Shown here piece after piece: positions 31,952 through 42,812 of a stretch of DNA of 64,000 nucleotides (positions are counted from its first letter, which is position 1; each line of letters opens with the position of its first letter). The stretch spans positions 1-64,000 of the forward strand of contig NC_013078.1 of NCBI RefSeq assembly GCF_000142805.1, given 5' to 3'. This stretch comes from Lachancea thermotolerans CBS 6340 (lineage: Eukaryota > Ascomycota > Saccharomycetes > Saccharomycetales > Saccharomycetaceae). The notes under the pieces were generated by a model, which did no database searches, was not told the origin of the DNA, and saw only the letters and a list, made by a program, of their open reading frames with translations. The translations under genes and the position numbers were made by a program.

Positions 31952-34756
31952 TCAAAAAATACTAGGGAAAGATTCTCCAGAGTATTCATCCTCAAAAACT
32001 TTGAAGTAGTCAAGAATGTCAAGGCTAAATCCTTGAGCATCTTCGGCCACCTCCTCGGATAATTGTTCGTTGCGGTCGCTTAAGGATGATACATCATTGA
32101 CTTCAGGTGTGTTTTCAGTGAGTTTCCAAAGCTCAAGACTTTCAAGAATGGTTTTGAAGCTTTCTAACAGATCTGAATCCATAGCTCCAAGAACGTTGGG
32201 ATTGAACAAGTCGTCTTTTATAGCTTTAGACTCTTTGAATTTAAGACCCCACTTTAAAAAGATTCGATTTGCGATAGACTCGGGCACTTGCTTATAATTC
32301 TTTTCGTATTCCCAAAATCTGTTTGTAACTTCAGGCAACATATCTATGTCAACAAGGTGAAGCACATATTTAGCCATGCAGACCAAACGATAGCATGAGA
32401 GGAATCCTAGGCCCCAATTCGTAGATTGGAGAGAAATCAGAGATCTGAGAGCCTGCGCCAAGCTTTCTTTGACATTAACAATCATTTGTAGACTGTGAGA
32501 GCTATCGGAGTGGTCGTCTTTTTCATATAAAACTCTTTCGGACTTAACAGACATCTTAAGCTGGCGTTCCGCAAACGAAAGCTTGAACAGTATACTGCAC
32601 ATAGGTATTAAAGTCCGCAGCACTGAGTCTAGCGTTATTCGAGTAAGTGCATATTTGTATCGAGAAAATAGGGAATTTTTCTCCATATTGTCCGGAAGCT
32701 TTTTCAGTAGTTTAACTATTTCAAGAGAGCGACGAAATGTGAGTTTCAAATATTTCCGATAGTATTCAAGGTACCTATCGGGTTCGTTACGGCACAAATT
32801 CTCAAAATGGACTGTAAGTGCCATACTTATATTCAAAATGATAATCCGTCCGCGAAGGTTATTTGCATAAGTTTTGCAAGCACGAATGGCATTATAGTCA
32901 ATTTCTGCCTTCGACTCAGCGCATTTAACAGTACCTTTTTCTGGGCATGAAAAACTTGAAATTTCTGTGATATCAGTGAGCGGGAAAAGTTGAGAAAGGG
33001 TGATTTCAGCTCTAGAAATAATAATTTCGATCTCTGACAACAAAATAGGCTTGTCTAGGGAGTTACACGCTGAGTTTAGTTTTGTCCATATCCTTCGAAG
33101 CTCATATTCCTTATGGGCAAACTCGTGAAGGCGCGTATCAAAACTGTTTTCTTGCCCTTCGTCTTGAATCACAGAAGACATGTAACTTTCTTTGTCCTCT
33201 CTGCCTCGCTTCAAGAAGCTGGACATGAGTGCATGAGTAGACTCTAGACTATTACCATTCAGAAGCAGTTCATTTGTTCTCACAGATACTACACCCATCC
33301 ATAATTTGCGTCGGTAATTCAAAAAGGATGAATGAAACTGTGAAGACTCAACAAGCCTAGGGTACATAGAGGGATCATTATGAAGACCCAAGATAACAGA
33401 AAGATGAGATAAAGTGCCCAGCACCAAGGCTACGTGCGGTGGTAAACTGAAATTGACATCATCCAGATCATAAGATTGGTAGATCCACAAAAATAGAAGG
33501 CAGCAGAATGTGTTTTCATTAGGAAGTCTCAGGAAGTTCAAGGCATTGAGACATTTTTGAGCCAGAATTATAACATCATCTTTAATATTATTGTGCCCAA
33601 ATATGTCGAGTTTTTTGGCGGTTGCCGATTTTAGTGGATCTTGTTGCATGTTAAGTGCTGCTTGCGATATTTTGAGGACGACGAGAAGAATAGCCAGATT
33701 TTCGAGCTTGTTGTGGAGAGCACTGGTGCCCAACATAATGTTGTATCTTTGGGAACCGTCACTACGTGCCTTTAGTACCTCACTCAAGACCTTTTCAAAA
33801 GAGGGAACATCAAGAAATGGATGTAGAGGGTAAACGGCCTCATAGAAGCAATCAAGCAAAAATCTAAGCGCGGCAACATCTGGTAATATATCTTGAATAT
33901 TGGTTACAAGTGAAACAAGCTCGGCTGGATACGCAGACGTGGACCCGACATTGTCATCGAAGCTCCATGGATTTTGAAAAAACACAAGCTTTATAAGATC
34001 ATTGCCGGCGCGTCGCCTGTTCATTAGCATGTTCGTCTTTTTTATCTCCTCCATAAATACATTAACCGGTATCTCTTGCGTACCTCTGCCTTCGTTATTC
34101 GAATCTTGACGTGAATTCAGTTTGCCATCGTAAGTGAATGACTCTGGATTGCCGTTTGCTGGGGCCGAGTGCATGCCAGTGAGGATTACACCGGTTACAG
34201 AACCAGCGAACGCACGAAGGAAGTGGTCGCGCTGCATCATGGCAAGGGCCGAGAATGGCTTGTGTAAATATCTCATTTGTTCATGTGCCACCATGGTATC
34301 TTCTGGATTTCCAAAATTGACGTAAATCTCATGGGCTGAGGCGCTAGTAGGAGCACGTCTTCCACTGCCGTCGGCATAAGCAAAAGTGGTGCCGTAGCCA
34401 CAACAGCTTCCACAGCTGCATCGGCATCTGGTGGAAGCTTGGGGAAGTGCTAATTGCTCATCTCCAAGTGCTTCTGAATGCGCTTCGGATGTCGCCGCTC
34501 CGCTTTCACCAGGAGTTCTGCTTTCTGTAGTTGTTACACTTTCGCCTGTCCATATGCTAGTCTCGTCGCCTGATATATGCCAGTCTGCTGCTGAACGCGA
34601 GCCCGACGCGAGGTAAGTGCACGGAAGGCCAGTGTCGACACAACGGCTACAGCGTGGCCGCTTCTTGTCACATTTAATCTTTCTACGGCGGCACTCCTGG
34701 CACACGAACGAGGGCCGATTACGCTTTTGGATCTTGATAGGGTGTTGATGTTCCAT
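31952..34756 (-). CDS. Zn2Cys6 zinc-cluster transcription factor
   Basis: A 934-residue fungal binuclear-cluster regulator. The N-terminal cluster has C19, C22, C29, C36, C39 and C46 in the CX2CX6CX6CX2CX6C pattern, preceded by a basic stretch (KIQKRNRP). A Ser/Thr-rich linker follows. The central region, around VAALRFLLDCFYEAVYPLHPFLDVPSF, is the start of the fungal-specific middle homology region seen in Hap1- and Oaf-type factors. The acidic C-terminus (EDAQGFSLDILDYFKVFEDEY) could be an activation domain. It lies convergent to the hexose transporter, so control of the sugar genes next door is possible but unproven. It is about twice the length of Mal-type activators, which argues against that assignment. 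Confidence 0.9.
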   Translation of the reverse strand: MEHQHPIKIQKRNRPSFVCQECRRRKIKCDKKRPRCSRCVDTGLPCTYLASGSRSAADWHISGDETSIWTGESVTTTESRTPGESGAATSEAHSEALGDEQLALPQASTRCRCSCGSCCGYGTTFAYADGSGRRAPTSASAHEIYVNFGNPEDTMVAHEQMRYLHKPFSALAMMQRDHFLRAFAGSVTGVILTGMHSAPANGNPESFTYDGKLNSRQDSNNEGRGTQEIPVNVFMEEIKKTNMLMNRRRAGNDLIKLVFFQNPWSFDDNVGSTSAYPAELVSLVTNIQDILPDVAALRFLLDCFYEAVYPLHPFLDVPSFEKVLSEVLKARSDGSQRYNIMLGTSALHNKLENLAILLVVLKISQAALNMQQDPLKSATAKKLDIFGHNNIKDDVIILAQKCLNALNFLRLPNENTFCCLLFLWIYQSYDLDDVNFSLPPHVALVLGTLSHLSVILGLHNDPSMYPRLVESSQFHSSFLNYRRKLWMGVVSVRTNELLLNGNSLESTHALMSSFLKRGREDKESYMSSVIQDEGQENSFDTRLHEFAHKEYELRRIWTKLNSACNSLDKPILLSEIEIIISRAEITLSQLFPLTDITEISSFSCPEKGTVKCAESKAEIDYNAIRACKTYANNLRGRIIILNISMALTVHFENLCRNEPDRYLEYYRKYLKLTFRRSLEIVKLLKKLPDNMEKNSLFSRYKYALTRITLDSVLRTLIPMCSILFKLSFAERQLKMSVKSERVLYEKDDHSDSSHSLQMIVNVKESLAQALRSLISLQSTNWGLGFLSCYRLVCMAKYVLHLVDIDMLPEVTNRFWEYEKNYKQVPESIANRIFLKWGLKFKESKAIKDDLFNPNVLGAMDSDLLESFKTILESLELWKLTENTPEVNDVSSLSDRNEQLSEEVAEDAQGFSLDILDYFKVFEDEYSGESFPSIF

Positions 34757-36074
34757 AGCCCTTTCGTGCGGTTTGCGAGTTTCTCGTGCGATTCGGCGTT
34801 ATCTCGTGCGTAAGTGATACCGACATCTTCAAATAAATTTTCCTAAAGTCAACAAATATGTGCTTGGCAGAAGCTTCTTTATATAGAGAGCGAACGTAAC
34901 TTGATTCACCCAGCGCTAAACTTTGTGCTAAAAGTGTTGGCTTTAAAAGAGATTAAGGTTCTAAATTGCTGTGTTTACTAATGCAAAGTTAAACGTAGAC
35001 TGTAATTGCTGGACTTTGGCATCGGATTAAAATGCTCTCCCCATACCCATTAAACACCGTCAGCAATACAAAAGATACCGTCCAATTGATAGGTTGCATC
35101 AGTTTTTTTGAAAAGAAATAGGGTTTGTGACTCTTTGCGTTGAACTTGGAGATGTAACGGATCCATGTTTTAGCTGCATATTGGGCATCAGGGGCTAACT
35201 TAAAAGCACAGCATCCATCTAAATCCTACTATTTAAGCTGGTTTTAACTTATTGTTGTCAACAAGCTTGTGTGGAATTAATAATTACACCAAGTTAACAA
35301 TTTCGATACGGTACTTTCCTGTTTGCCTGACATATTAACAAAAATATAATCTGTTGACATGGCGTTAGTCGTGAGGGTTAGTGCCAGAAAATGAGATCCC
35401 AGACATTCCAAATGCTCTTTGTGGTGCGCGGCAATCGTTGGGATGGTTTCGACTATGAGCAGGCTTTCAGGAGTGAAAGGCAGATTATTGGATGCATCAA
35501 TTGATATCCACTTTCTCTTTATCTAATGTGCGGCGCATGACATGGATCCTGTAAACTTGACGAAAGGTTTGAAGTTTGCTTTGAACTTTCTCGCTTGCTT
35601 AGCTGCATTCTGCTTTTAGTCATGGGCAACTTATAAGTGGCAAAATAAAGCCATATTTATGGCCAATAACTCTTCTTTTTTGGATTGTTCATTAACAGTC
35701 TGAAAAAACATGATCACTGTATAAAGAAGGACCAAAGCTGTCACTTTTTAACCAGTTGGTCCGTAATCAGTTTTTGAAACAAATTAATTAGCACACACAG
35801 CTATCTATATATATATATATATATATATGTATGTTGGTTCCCTGGTCTCCCCCAAAAACAATGTGGGCCGCTCTTCAATAAAATTTTGGTGTATTATTAC
35901 TGGTGTATTTGCCGTAATCAGCGCTGCAACTTTTAAATTATTCCAGTTTTGAAGCTTCACTTCAGCACCTCTGCGCAATTAGATTGATTACATTGAGGGT
36001 TCCTTTAATTACTTTCGAGTGTCGTGTTTATAATTCTTCGAAATGAACATTGGTGAGCGCTAGCAACACCAAAT
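34757..36074. other. spacer upstream of the zinc-cluster gene, with a (TA)n run
   Basis: The regulator's promoter should be in the first several hundred bases. A (TA)11-12 microsatellite sits at 35806-35828. I see no gene or RNA. Confidence 0.5.
35806..35828. repeat. (TA)n microsatellite
   Basis: An uninterrupted alternating TA run of 23 bases lies in an AT-rich spacer, 246 bp past the 3' end of the next leftward gene. Confidence 0.9.
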
Positions 36075-37979
36075 TCAAAAGTGGCCGCGATTTCCTAGCA
36101 ATTCATTCAAACTCAGGCATCTCAAAGCGCTGTCAATTACCAGTCTTTGGCGATCAGCATCATAGTGGGTTCCGGTTCCCGCATTCGGAGATCCGGGAAC
36201 TGTCATACCCATAGGTGATGGTCCCCATGAGGGAGTATAACATATTTCATCCCATTTACAAACTTTTTCGCATCGGTAATGTAGCTCAATCCATCCTAAG
36301 TCTTCGATCAAGTCATCGATCTCTTGCTGAGCTCTCGTGACAGCTTGAGCTGCTTCAATTGAAGCCCCACTCTCCTTTCCCATATGAGAACGCACAATGG
36401 GTAATAAGAGCTCATTCACGTCGTAAATTGCGTCGACAACCTTTCTAACCACATTAACACTGGCGGACCAAACCAAAAAATCTGAGTTGGTCCGTAGGTC
36501 TTTCAAAGGTCTGACGTATTGGTAAACAGCAAATTCTCTGTCATTTCCATATTGGTTTTTGACGTCATCCTTGGCCTTGAATCTTAAAGAGAAGTTCAGT
36601 GTAATCGCAGTTGCGTTGATAGCTATATTTTCTGAAGAGGAATCATCTCGTTGTAATATTCCGCTCAACATTCTCAAAATTGGAGCAAACTTATCGACAA
36701 CCTCATCGAAAACGATTTGCCAATCAGTGCTTTGGGACGCATCGAACCCTATACTCAGTACTTGCTCCAGGTCTTCAACGATTTTCAGCTGATTTTCCCA
36801 TGACGTTCCGTCATTGAGTAATCTTCTGTTGTTGGGGTCTGGATTGATAACAGTCCTGTTAATACCAGTAACTAAATGCCTGTAGTCTAACTGGATTCTC
36901 CGTTCCCCTTTGTCATGAACAGCACCTGCGCGCAACCAATTAAAGCTTTTAACTCCGTAAAAGTTTTCCAAAACCTGCTGCCACGAGTCTTCTTTGTCAA
37001 GAAGAGCTTTTTGCTCATCTGTCAGGTCCTCTTCAATCAGGTTTCCGTCATCGTCCAACGGCCAGCCGTTCTCCTTCGAAATAACGCTAGGTGGTGGTAG
37101 GCCCAGATGTTCGCTAGGATTGACCAGTTCTAAGGCCGATACTAATTCAACGGCAGACGAGGAAAAGTTACATAGGACCACTTCAAATCCAACTTCAACT
37201 CTTATAATGCCGTCAAGACCAAAAGGCTTCCCCCATTCGCAGATCCTCGCGGCAAAAATACGTTCCTGCATACCTCCATTTTCGCCGTCGCCTGAAAGGT
37301 TGAGTTTCTTTTCAGCCACGTTAGAAAGTAACTCTTGGGTATCCATCTCACCCGTTTCTGTTTTTGCAGCTGACGCACCGTCAAGATAGAGAAATTTGTT
37401 CAAGTCTCTTGTAGCCCGATAGGTAAGCATCTTTTGCGAGCTTGTCAAACCTGGACCTCTTGACGGCTTATCAGGGGTATTTACTGAAGTATTACTCCCG
37501 CCGGGTTTCTTGTCACCCCCAGGCCCGCGCCCAGGACCACCACGACGCTTTTGTAAGGACTTTCTGCCGTAAGATGGCGACCTTAAGCCAAAACTGTAAC
37601 TAAATTCATGGTCCATCGCTAACCATTCAAATGTCGTTGGAACCTTTGATCCGGCATGGTACATCAGAGTCCCTTGAGGTATGACTGCAGGAAAATAAGA
37701 AACTCCGACGGGATGAATGTCTGAGGAAGACTGCCTCAACGCTGCGCGAACTGAGTTAAAGAGAGCAGTGCTATTTTCAAAATCAAGCTTTCTTGTGTAA
37801 TCCAAGTAGTTATCCCAGCGGATAAGGGAAACTGCAGTACTCGTTTCCTCGCTAGTTTTTGCTGGAGACGTCAGGCTTGACAATATATCATTGGTTTGGA
37901 AGAGTCTTGAGGACGAGAAAACTAACAGAACGAGTATTCCGCCAGCTGCAACTAAAAAGCTCAGTCGCCTCGTCTGCAT
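36075..37979 (-). CDS. conserved fungal protein of unknown function, type II membrane/secretory
   Basis: A 634-residue protein that I cannot name. An arginine pair is followed by a single hydrophobic segment (about residues 7-24, LSFLVAAGGILVLLVFSS). This suggests a signal anchor with the rest in the lumen or outside, as does a set of N-glycosylation sequons (NST, NTS, NLS, NRT, NAT). PAVIPQGTLMYHAGSKVPTT and EWLAMDHEFSYSFG, about residues 100-132, resemble a motif I associate with uncharacterised fungal secretory proteins. A basic Gly/Pro-rich patch follows (RRGGPGRGPGGDKKPGG). The C-terminal third has a small cysteine cluster (CEKVCKWDEIC). No catalytic motif is evident. It lies 254 bp beyond the 3' end of the ABC transporter gene on the same strand. 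Confidence 0.75.
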   Translation of the reverse strand: MQTRRLSFLVAAGGILVLLVFSSSRLFQTNDILSSLTSPAKTSEETSTAVSLIRWDNYLDYTRKLDFENSTALFNSVRAALRQSSSDIHPVGVSYFPAVIPQGTLMYHAGSKVPTTFEWLAMDHEFSYSFGLRSPSYGRKSLQKRRGGPGRGPGGDKKPGGSNTSVNTPDKPSRGPGLTSSQKMLTYRATRDLNKFLYLDGASAAKTETGEMDTQELLSNVAEKKLNLSGDGENGGMQERIFAARICEWGKPFGLDGIIRVEVGFEVVLCNFSSSAVELVSALELVNPSEHLGLPPPSVISKENGWPLDDDGNLIEEDLTDEQKALLDKEDSWQQVLENFYGVKSFNWLRAGAVHDKGERRIQLDYRHLVTGINRTVINPDPNNRRLLNDGTSWENQLKIVEDLEQVLSIGFDASQSTDWQIVFDEVVDKFAPILRMLSGILQRDDSSSENIAINATAITLNFSLRFKAKDDVKNQYGNDREFAVYQYVRPLKDLRTNSDFLVWSASVNVVRKVVDAIYDVNELLLPIVRSHMGKESGASIEAAQAVTRAQQEIDDLIEDLGWIELHYRCEKVCKWDEICYTPSWGPSPMGMTVPGSPNAGTGTHYDADRQRLVIDSALRCLSLNELLGNRGHF

Positions 37980-38233
37980 TATGAACTTGTTCTACTAAGC
38001 ATTTTTCGGAAGATTTATTCCAAGTATTGGCAATCGGACCCGATATTTTAATATACGGCGTACTAGGAGGAGCTCCAGCCTCCTTTTTCATGGCGTTATG
38101 TGGGTGCCATAATTTTTTTCCATATAGGTACCGAGCTTCATGTTTATCTTTTTTTTTTTTCACTGAGGTTACTAAGATCTTGGCATTCTGCCATTCATTT
38201 ATTTAAACTAACACGAAATACGAGTGTAGCAGA

Positions 38234-41200
38234 TTAGCATTTGGATTCTGAGTTGCGCGGCGCAGAGCGTGCTTGGCTGAGGCCCTTTTGATAAGCCTTT
38301 TTTGCCGCGTCCTCTAAGCGTTCATACTCTCCGCTTTCCTTGCACATTTGATGAAATGCGCCGTTCTGTTTCAGCAAGAGGTAGGGATGATTGTTTTCCT
38401 TTACAATACCGGAGTCCAGAACTATCACTTGGTCGTAATCTATAATGGTACTCATTCGATGCGCTACAGTTATTACGATTCCACCACTTGAAAAATCACG
38501 CACCACTTGTTGTATAGTTGCATCCGTCTCATGGTCGATGGAAGCAGTAGCTTCATCCAGTATCAAAATCTTAGATTTTTGCAACAGAGCCCGAGCCAAA
38601 CAAAGAAGTTGACGTTGGCCTTGAGACATGTTTTCTCCACCTTCGCTCACCAAAGAGCCCAGTGAATTGAAAGTCCTTACGTCATCCGTGCCTGAGAAGA
38701 GCCCAATACGTCTCGCAAAATGCGTTAGTTCTTGATCTGAGTACCGGCCAAAAGGGTCAATGTTGGATTTGATTGTTCCCGAGAATAATGACGGATCTTG
38801 TGGGATGACTGTGAGCTCTCTTCGGAGAGTTTGAAGGTTCAGCGAGGCAATGTCTATCCCGCCAATTCGGATAGTACCATTTGTAAGCTCGATAAGCCGA
38901 AAAAGTGACATCATAACTGTCGATTTTCCTGATCCTGTTCTCCCAACGATAGCCACTTTTGAGTTGGGGAGAAGTGTAAATGAAACATTTTTCAGAACAT
39001 CCGGAAGGTGCGGTGCATACCTGACGTAAACATGATCAAAACTTATTTCAGCACCACCTGACCATTGAGTATTGATAAGAGCCCCAGCTTTAGTGTCCTC
39101 GCAGTCAATCTCCGTGTATTCTTTGATCCTTTCCACTGATGTCATCTTGATTTCAACATTTGAGGAGACTGTTGCAGTCCAAAGGGCACTTTGAGAAAAT
39201 GGCATTGCGTACGTCAGAGCCAACCCTGCGAGGCCTGCGCCGAGCTCCTTAGCATTCAGGAGCGAGAGAGTGGCAGTTGCGCCTAAAACTAATGACCCCA
39301 GTACTTCAACTCGGAGGCACAACCATAGCTGAACAACAGACACATAGTAAGCAGGCCTATTGTTCAGATCAAGCTTTCTGAAAAGCTGTCCCATACAGCT
39401 TTTTTCCTTCCCAAACCCCCTAATCGTAACAAATCCTGACAAAAGCTCAGAGAACTGCTCAAATATGGGGGACCTTGTGATTCCTTCATACCGTTTTAAG
39501 TCTCTGAACGCAGGGATATAGGACGTAATCATCACCGCATAAATGATACCCAAGAGAAATGCAAAGATCAAGAACTTCGTTGCAATTACTGAGATTAGCA
39601 GCAAAATCGCTCCGAGGCTAGTGATGGCAAACAAGAGTTGCAATAAAAGAACCATCAGCTCCTGCTCTAAGATTTCAAAGTCCCTAGTTATTCGATTCAA
39701 AATTCTGCCAGCCGGTGTGAAGTCAAAAAAGGTCATTTTAGCGTGTAGGACGCGATTAAGTATTTCCGCAAAAACCTTCGAAGATGCTTCCAAACCTATG
39801 CATAGGAACTTTAGCATAATGAGAGTGGTCACAGAAGCATGGAAGAGCCCTATTGCTGCGTAAGTGCTTAGATAATAGATGGAAGACTTGTAGTGTTCAT
39901 TTGCACCATCCCCCGAAGAGCACCAAATTTTTATCCAGAGATTCTGAGTCATTTCTATTCCATGAGTTAAACAGAGCAGCATTGTGAATGCTGTTATCGT
40001 CCTCCACCCTCCGAGGTGCTTCACCAGCCAGTTATAAACTTCGATCTTTATTGATCCATCTTCTTTGTGTTCTTCTCTACTAAATCCAGTGTCTGGTTGC
40101 AAAATCATTTCTTTCTTTGGTTTTTTGTTTGGTTTCATTTCAGCTTTTTCGAGTTTTGAGGGCTTTGAATAATCAAATTCAGAATCAAAATTAAAGTCTC
40201 TGGCTTTCCCTATCTTGCTAACTCTTCCATTATCCAACAATATAATCATATCTGCATGCTTTTGAACTAATGCAATGTTATGAGTCGCCAAAATGCACGT
40301 TTTTCCTTTCATTAGTGGACCCATTATGCACTTTTGAAAAATCCATACAGCCATTCCCGGATCAACAGCGCTCAAGCAATCGTCAAGCAATAAATGTTCA
40401 GCACCAGAATAAACTGCCCTTGCTAATGCCAACCGTTGCCTCTGTCCGCCAGAAAGAGTCATGCCTTTGTCCCCTACAACAGTTTCGTCACCTTCTTGCA
40501 TTTCAAGTATATCCTCTTCCAAACCGCAAGCATGAAGAACCTCCTGGTATCTTTTTGTGTTGAATTGACTCGAGAAAACGATGTTTTCCTTCACTGTGGC
40601 GTTTGTGATCCAAGGAGTCTGTGAGCAGAATGCAAAAGAGCAGCGATCGTCATGCATATATCCCCTTGGAACTCTTATTGATCCTTCAATCAAATCAAGT
40701 TCTCCAAGAAGAGCTAGAAGAACGCTGCTTTTACCTGATCCTGAAGGGCCTATAATGACATTCAGCTTGTGCAACTCAAAATCAATGGTCAAGTTTTTCA
40801 ACATAAAGCCTGTATCGAACCGGTTCCAAGTCAAAGACGCATTTCGAAATCCCATTTCAGTAAAAGAGTCTTTCAAAATTTCATGTTTCTTCGTGTTTGA
40901 TCTATTGAGAAATTTCTCTATCCTCTGTATAGAGACCGTTGTTTGAATAATTGTGCCAAGCATCGTGGCGAGCTGGGTAAGGGGATTTCTCAAAAGCGCA
41001 AATAGCGTTAAGGCAGTATACGCAGAAGCAACGGTAATTTTTTGCTTCTGTAAGTATATCGAGGCACCAAATGTCGCGGCAGTAACTAGGGTTGGTGTCA
41101 AAAACCAAACCAGATGCAAAGTAGCCCAACAAAACAGTTTTTTTGTGAGGAAGGAACACTCGGAGCTTCTGAAACCCATTATAAGCTCCTGGAAATGGTT

Positions 41201-42757
41201 TTCCCAGCAAAGGAACTTAACGTTTTTGATGGAGCCCAGCATCGCGCTAATGGCATTTGTTTTCTTATCAGTCATGGCCAATGCTTCTGATTGATAAGTT
41301 TGCATCAGGGTTGCAATCTTCACGTTGAAGGGAAGAAGGATGATTATTACCGAAACTCCAACAAAAGCCGACCAACCAAGCATCTGATATAGTAATGAGA
41401 TAGCAACTGTTGTCATGATGCCTGCCTGAACCAAATAGTGCAACGACCCACAGAGTTCTGATACTGCTGTAGAGTCAATAGCAACAAGGTTTATTACCTC
41501 CCCGTTCGTGGCTCCGCACCTTGTCTTGGACTCTGAAGAAAACAAGCTCTGCTTGAGAGCTTTCCTGGAAATCTCAGCGGTAATTATTGATTTCAGCTGA
41601 AAACATACTCGAGCGCCCAGATAAACGGCCTGTGATTCACAAAGGGCTGCTATGATTTTGGAAACAATCATTACAAAGACGCAAACCCAGGCCACTCGGA
41701 TATTGGAGCCACTGGGATTCTCTATGTACTCAAGAATCTTTTTCATTTGAAGGGTGGGCATAAATGAGGCAATAGCACCAGCTAAACTCCAAGTACATTG
41801 CATGATTATGCTCTTCCAGCAGAACGCTGTCAAACGTTTTATCAAAGATGTACAGCCATGGCTTCTATCAGAATATCTCTTGATCACAGGCAGGGTGCGA
41901 TATTTGGGTTGCAAATCAAAAATGTCCTGAAATCTCAGCTGCTTCTGGCTACGCCTAAATATCAAGCCATCTAGCCATGAAAATGTCAAGGAGTGGAATA
42001 TTGAAGAAGATCCTTCAGGAGCTGGTGGCGCATCGTTCTGGTTAAGTGGCGGGTCTGTAAGGCCGAAAGACTGCTGCGATGAAAGTGCCAATATGCTAAG
42101 CACCCCAGCCAAGAATGTTCCGCCAGTGACGTATTTCCCTTCCAAGCTTTTCACTTGAGATCTTAAGAAAACCAGTGTGAAATGTAACACCTTTACGCAA
42201 AAGATAAAGCCAAACAATAGAAAGTTCAGCGCTCTCAATTTTTGGAAAGTTATGAATGATTTCCCACCACGATGAAGAGATACAATGCGACAAAGAGAGG
42301 AAACCAGTAATGAAAACCAAAATATTTGACTTGAAAGAATCCATGGTGCTTCTTCCTGGGTTCTGTTGACCGCTCTTTGAAGGCTTAACTCTAACACAAT
42401 GCAAAGAATTATGGTAAGAAGTTCTGCATAGCTTTTCAACAATTCTTTTCCAAACACCTTTTTGACAACTTGTTCACAGTCTTGCTGGCTTGACTCGCAG
42501 AGTACGCGCCATTCCAGTTGAGGGTAGCTTGAAGCATGCTCAGTTATTTGATGTTCCGGTTTTCTGCTGATAAGCGATGTTGAAGCATCTGCTTCTGGAG
42601 CTTCATACCCACACGCGTTTCTTTGCGATGCCCAATATAACCTCAGTAAGTCCCATCCCAGAAGTACAAAGCTTCCACCAGACAATGGAACAAGAAAACT
42701 GTAGAGAAATGCCACGGTTGAACGCAGCTTCTCTGTTTCTGTTGCGAATTGCATCAT
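38234..42757 (-). CDS. ABCC (MRP-type) full ABC transporter, Ybt1/Vmr1/Nft1-like
   Basis: A 1507-residue ABC exporter with an extra N-terminal membrane domain (TMD0, about five segments) before the two TMD-NBD halves, as in vacuolar Ybt1, Vmr1, Nft1, Ycf1 and Bpt1. NBD1 has Walker A GPSGSGKSS near residue 669, signature LSGGQRQRLALARA, and Walker B LLLDD, with aspartate in place of catalytic glutamate. That is the degenerate site normal for this subfamily. NBD2 has Walker A GRTGSGKST near 1272, signature MSQGQRQLLCLARA, and canonical Walker B ILILDEA near 1397. The likely role is vacuolar sequestration of organic anions or glutathione conjugates. The frame opens at TTG (42820). The ATG at 42757 is preferred, since TATATATA lies about 50 bp before it. 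The closest paralogue is uncertain. Confidence 0.92.
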   Translation of the reverse strand: MMQFATETEKLRSTVAFLYSFLVPLSGGSFVLLGWDLLRLYWASQRNACGYEAPEADASTSLISRKPEHQITEHASSYPQLEWRVLCESSQQDCEQVVKKVFGKELLKSYAELLTIILCIVLELSLQRAVNRTQEEAPWILSSQIFWFSLLVSSLCRIVSLHRGGKSFITFQKLRALNFLLFGFIFCVKVLHFTLVFLRSQVKSLEGKYVTGGTFLAGVLSILALSSQQSFGLTDPPLNQNDAPPAPEGSSSIFHSLTFSWLDGLIFRRSQKQLRFQDIFDLQPKYRTLPVIKRYSDRSHGCTSLIKRLTAFCWKSIIMQCTWSLAGAIASFMPTLQMKKILEYIENPSGSNIRVAWVCVFVMIVSKIIAALCESQAVYLGARVCFQLKSIITAEISRKALKQSLFSSESKTRCGATNGEVINLVAIDSTAVSELCGSLHYLVQAGIMTTVAISLLYQMLGWSAFVGVSVIIILLPFNVKIATLMQTYQSEALAMTDKKTNAISAMLGSIKNVKFLCWENHFQELIMGFRSSECSFLTKKLFCWATLHLVWFLTPTLVTAATFGASIYLQKQKITVASAYTALTLFALLRNPLTQLATMLGTIIQTTVSIQRIEKFLNRSNTKKHEILKDSFTEMGFRNASLTWNRFDTGFMLKNLTIDFELHKLNVIIGPSGSGKSSVLLALLGELDLIEGSIRVPRGYMHDDRCSFAFCSQTPWITNATVKENIVFSSQFNTKRYQEVLHACGLEEDILEMQEGDETVVGDKGMTLSGGQRQRLALARAVYSGAEHLLLDDCLSAVDPGMAVWIFQKCIMGPLMKGKTCILATHNIALVQKHADMIILLDNGRVSKIGKARDFNFDSEFDYSKPSKLEKAEMKPNKKPKKEMILQPDTGFSREEHKEDGSIKIEVYNWLVKHLGGWRTITAFTMLLCLTHGIEMTQNLWIKIWCSSGDGANEHYKSSIYYLSTYAAIGLFHASVTTLIMLKFLCIGLEASSKVFAEILNRVLHAKMTFFDFTPAGRILNRITRDFEILEQELMVLLLQLLFAITSLGAILLLISVIATKFLIFAFLLGIIYAVMITSYIPAFRDLKRYEGITRSPIFEQFSELLSGFVTIRGFGKEKSCMGQLFRKLDLNNRPAYYVSVVQLWLCLRVEVLGSLVLGATATLSLLNAKELGAGLAGLALTYAMPFSQSALWTATVSSNVEIKMTSVERIKEYTEIDCEDTKAGALINTQWSGGAEISFDHVYVRYAPHLPDVLKNVSFTLLPNSKVAIVGRTGSGKSTVMMSLFRLIELTNGTIRIGGIDIASLNLQTLRRELTVIPQDPSLFSGTIKSNIDPFGRYSDQELTHFARRIGLFSGTDDVRTFNSLGSLVSEGGENMSQGQRQLLCLARALLQKSKILILDEATASIDHETDATIQQVVRDFSSGGIVITVAHRMSTIIDYDQVIVLDSGIVKENNHPYLLLKQNGAFHQMCKESGEYERLEDAAKKAYQKGLSQARSAPRNSESKC

Positions 42758-42804
42758 CAGTTGTTCACTTCTTGCAACGGTTGAGCAGCGCTCGCATAGG
42801 AGGG

Positions 42805-42812
42805 TATATATA
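42805..42812 (-). promoter_or_regulatory. TATA box of the ABC transporter gene
   Basis: TATATATA lies 48-55 bp upstream of the ATG at 42757. It overlaps the region where a longer non-ATG reading frame would place coding sequence, and so supports the shorter protein. Confidence 0.5.
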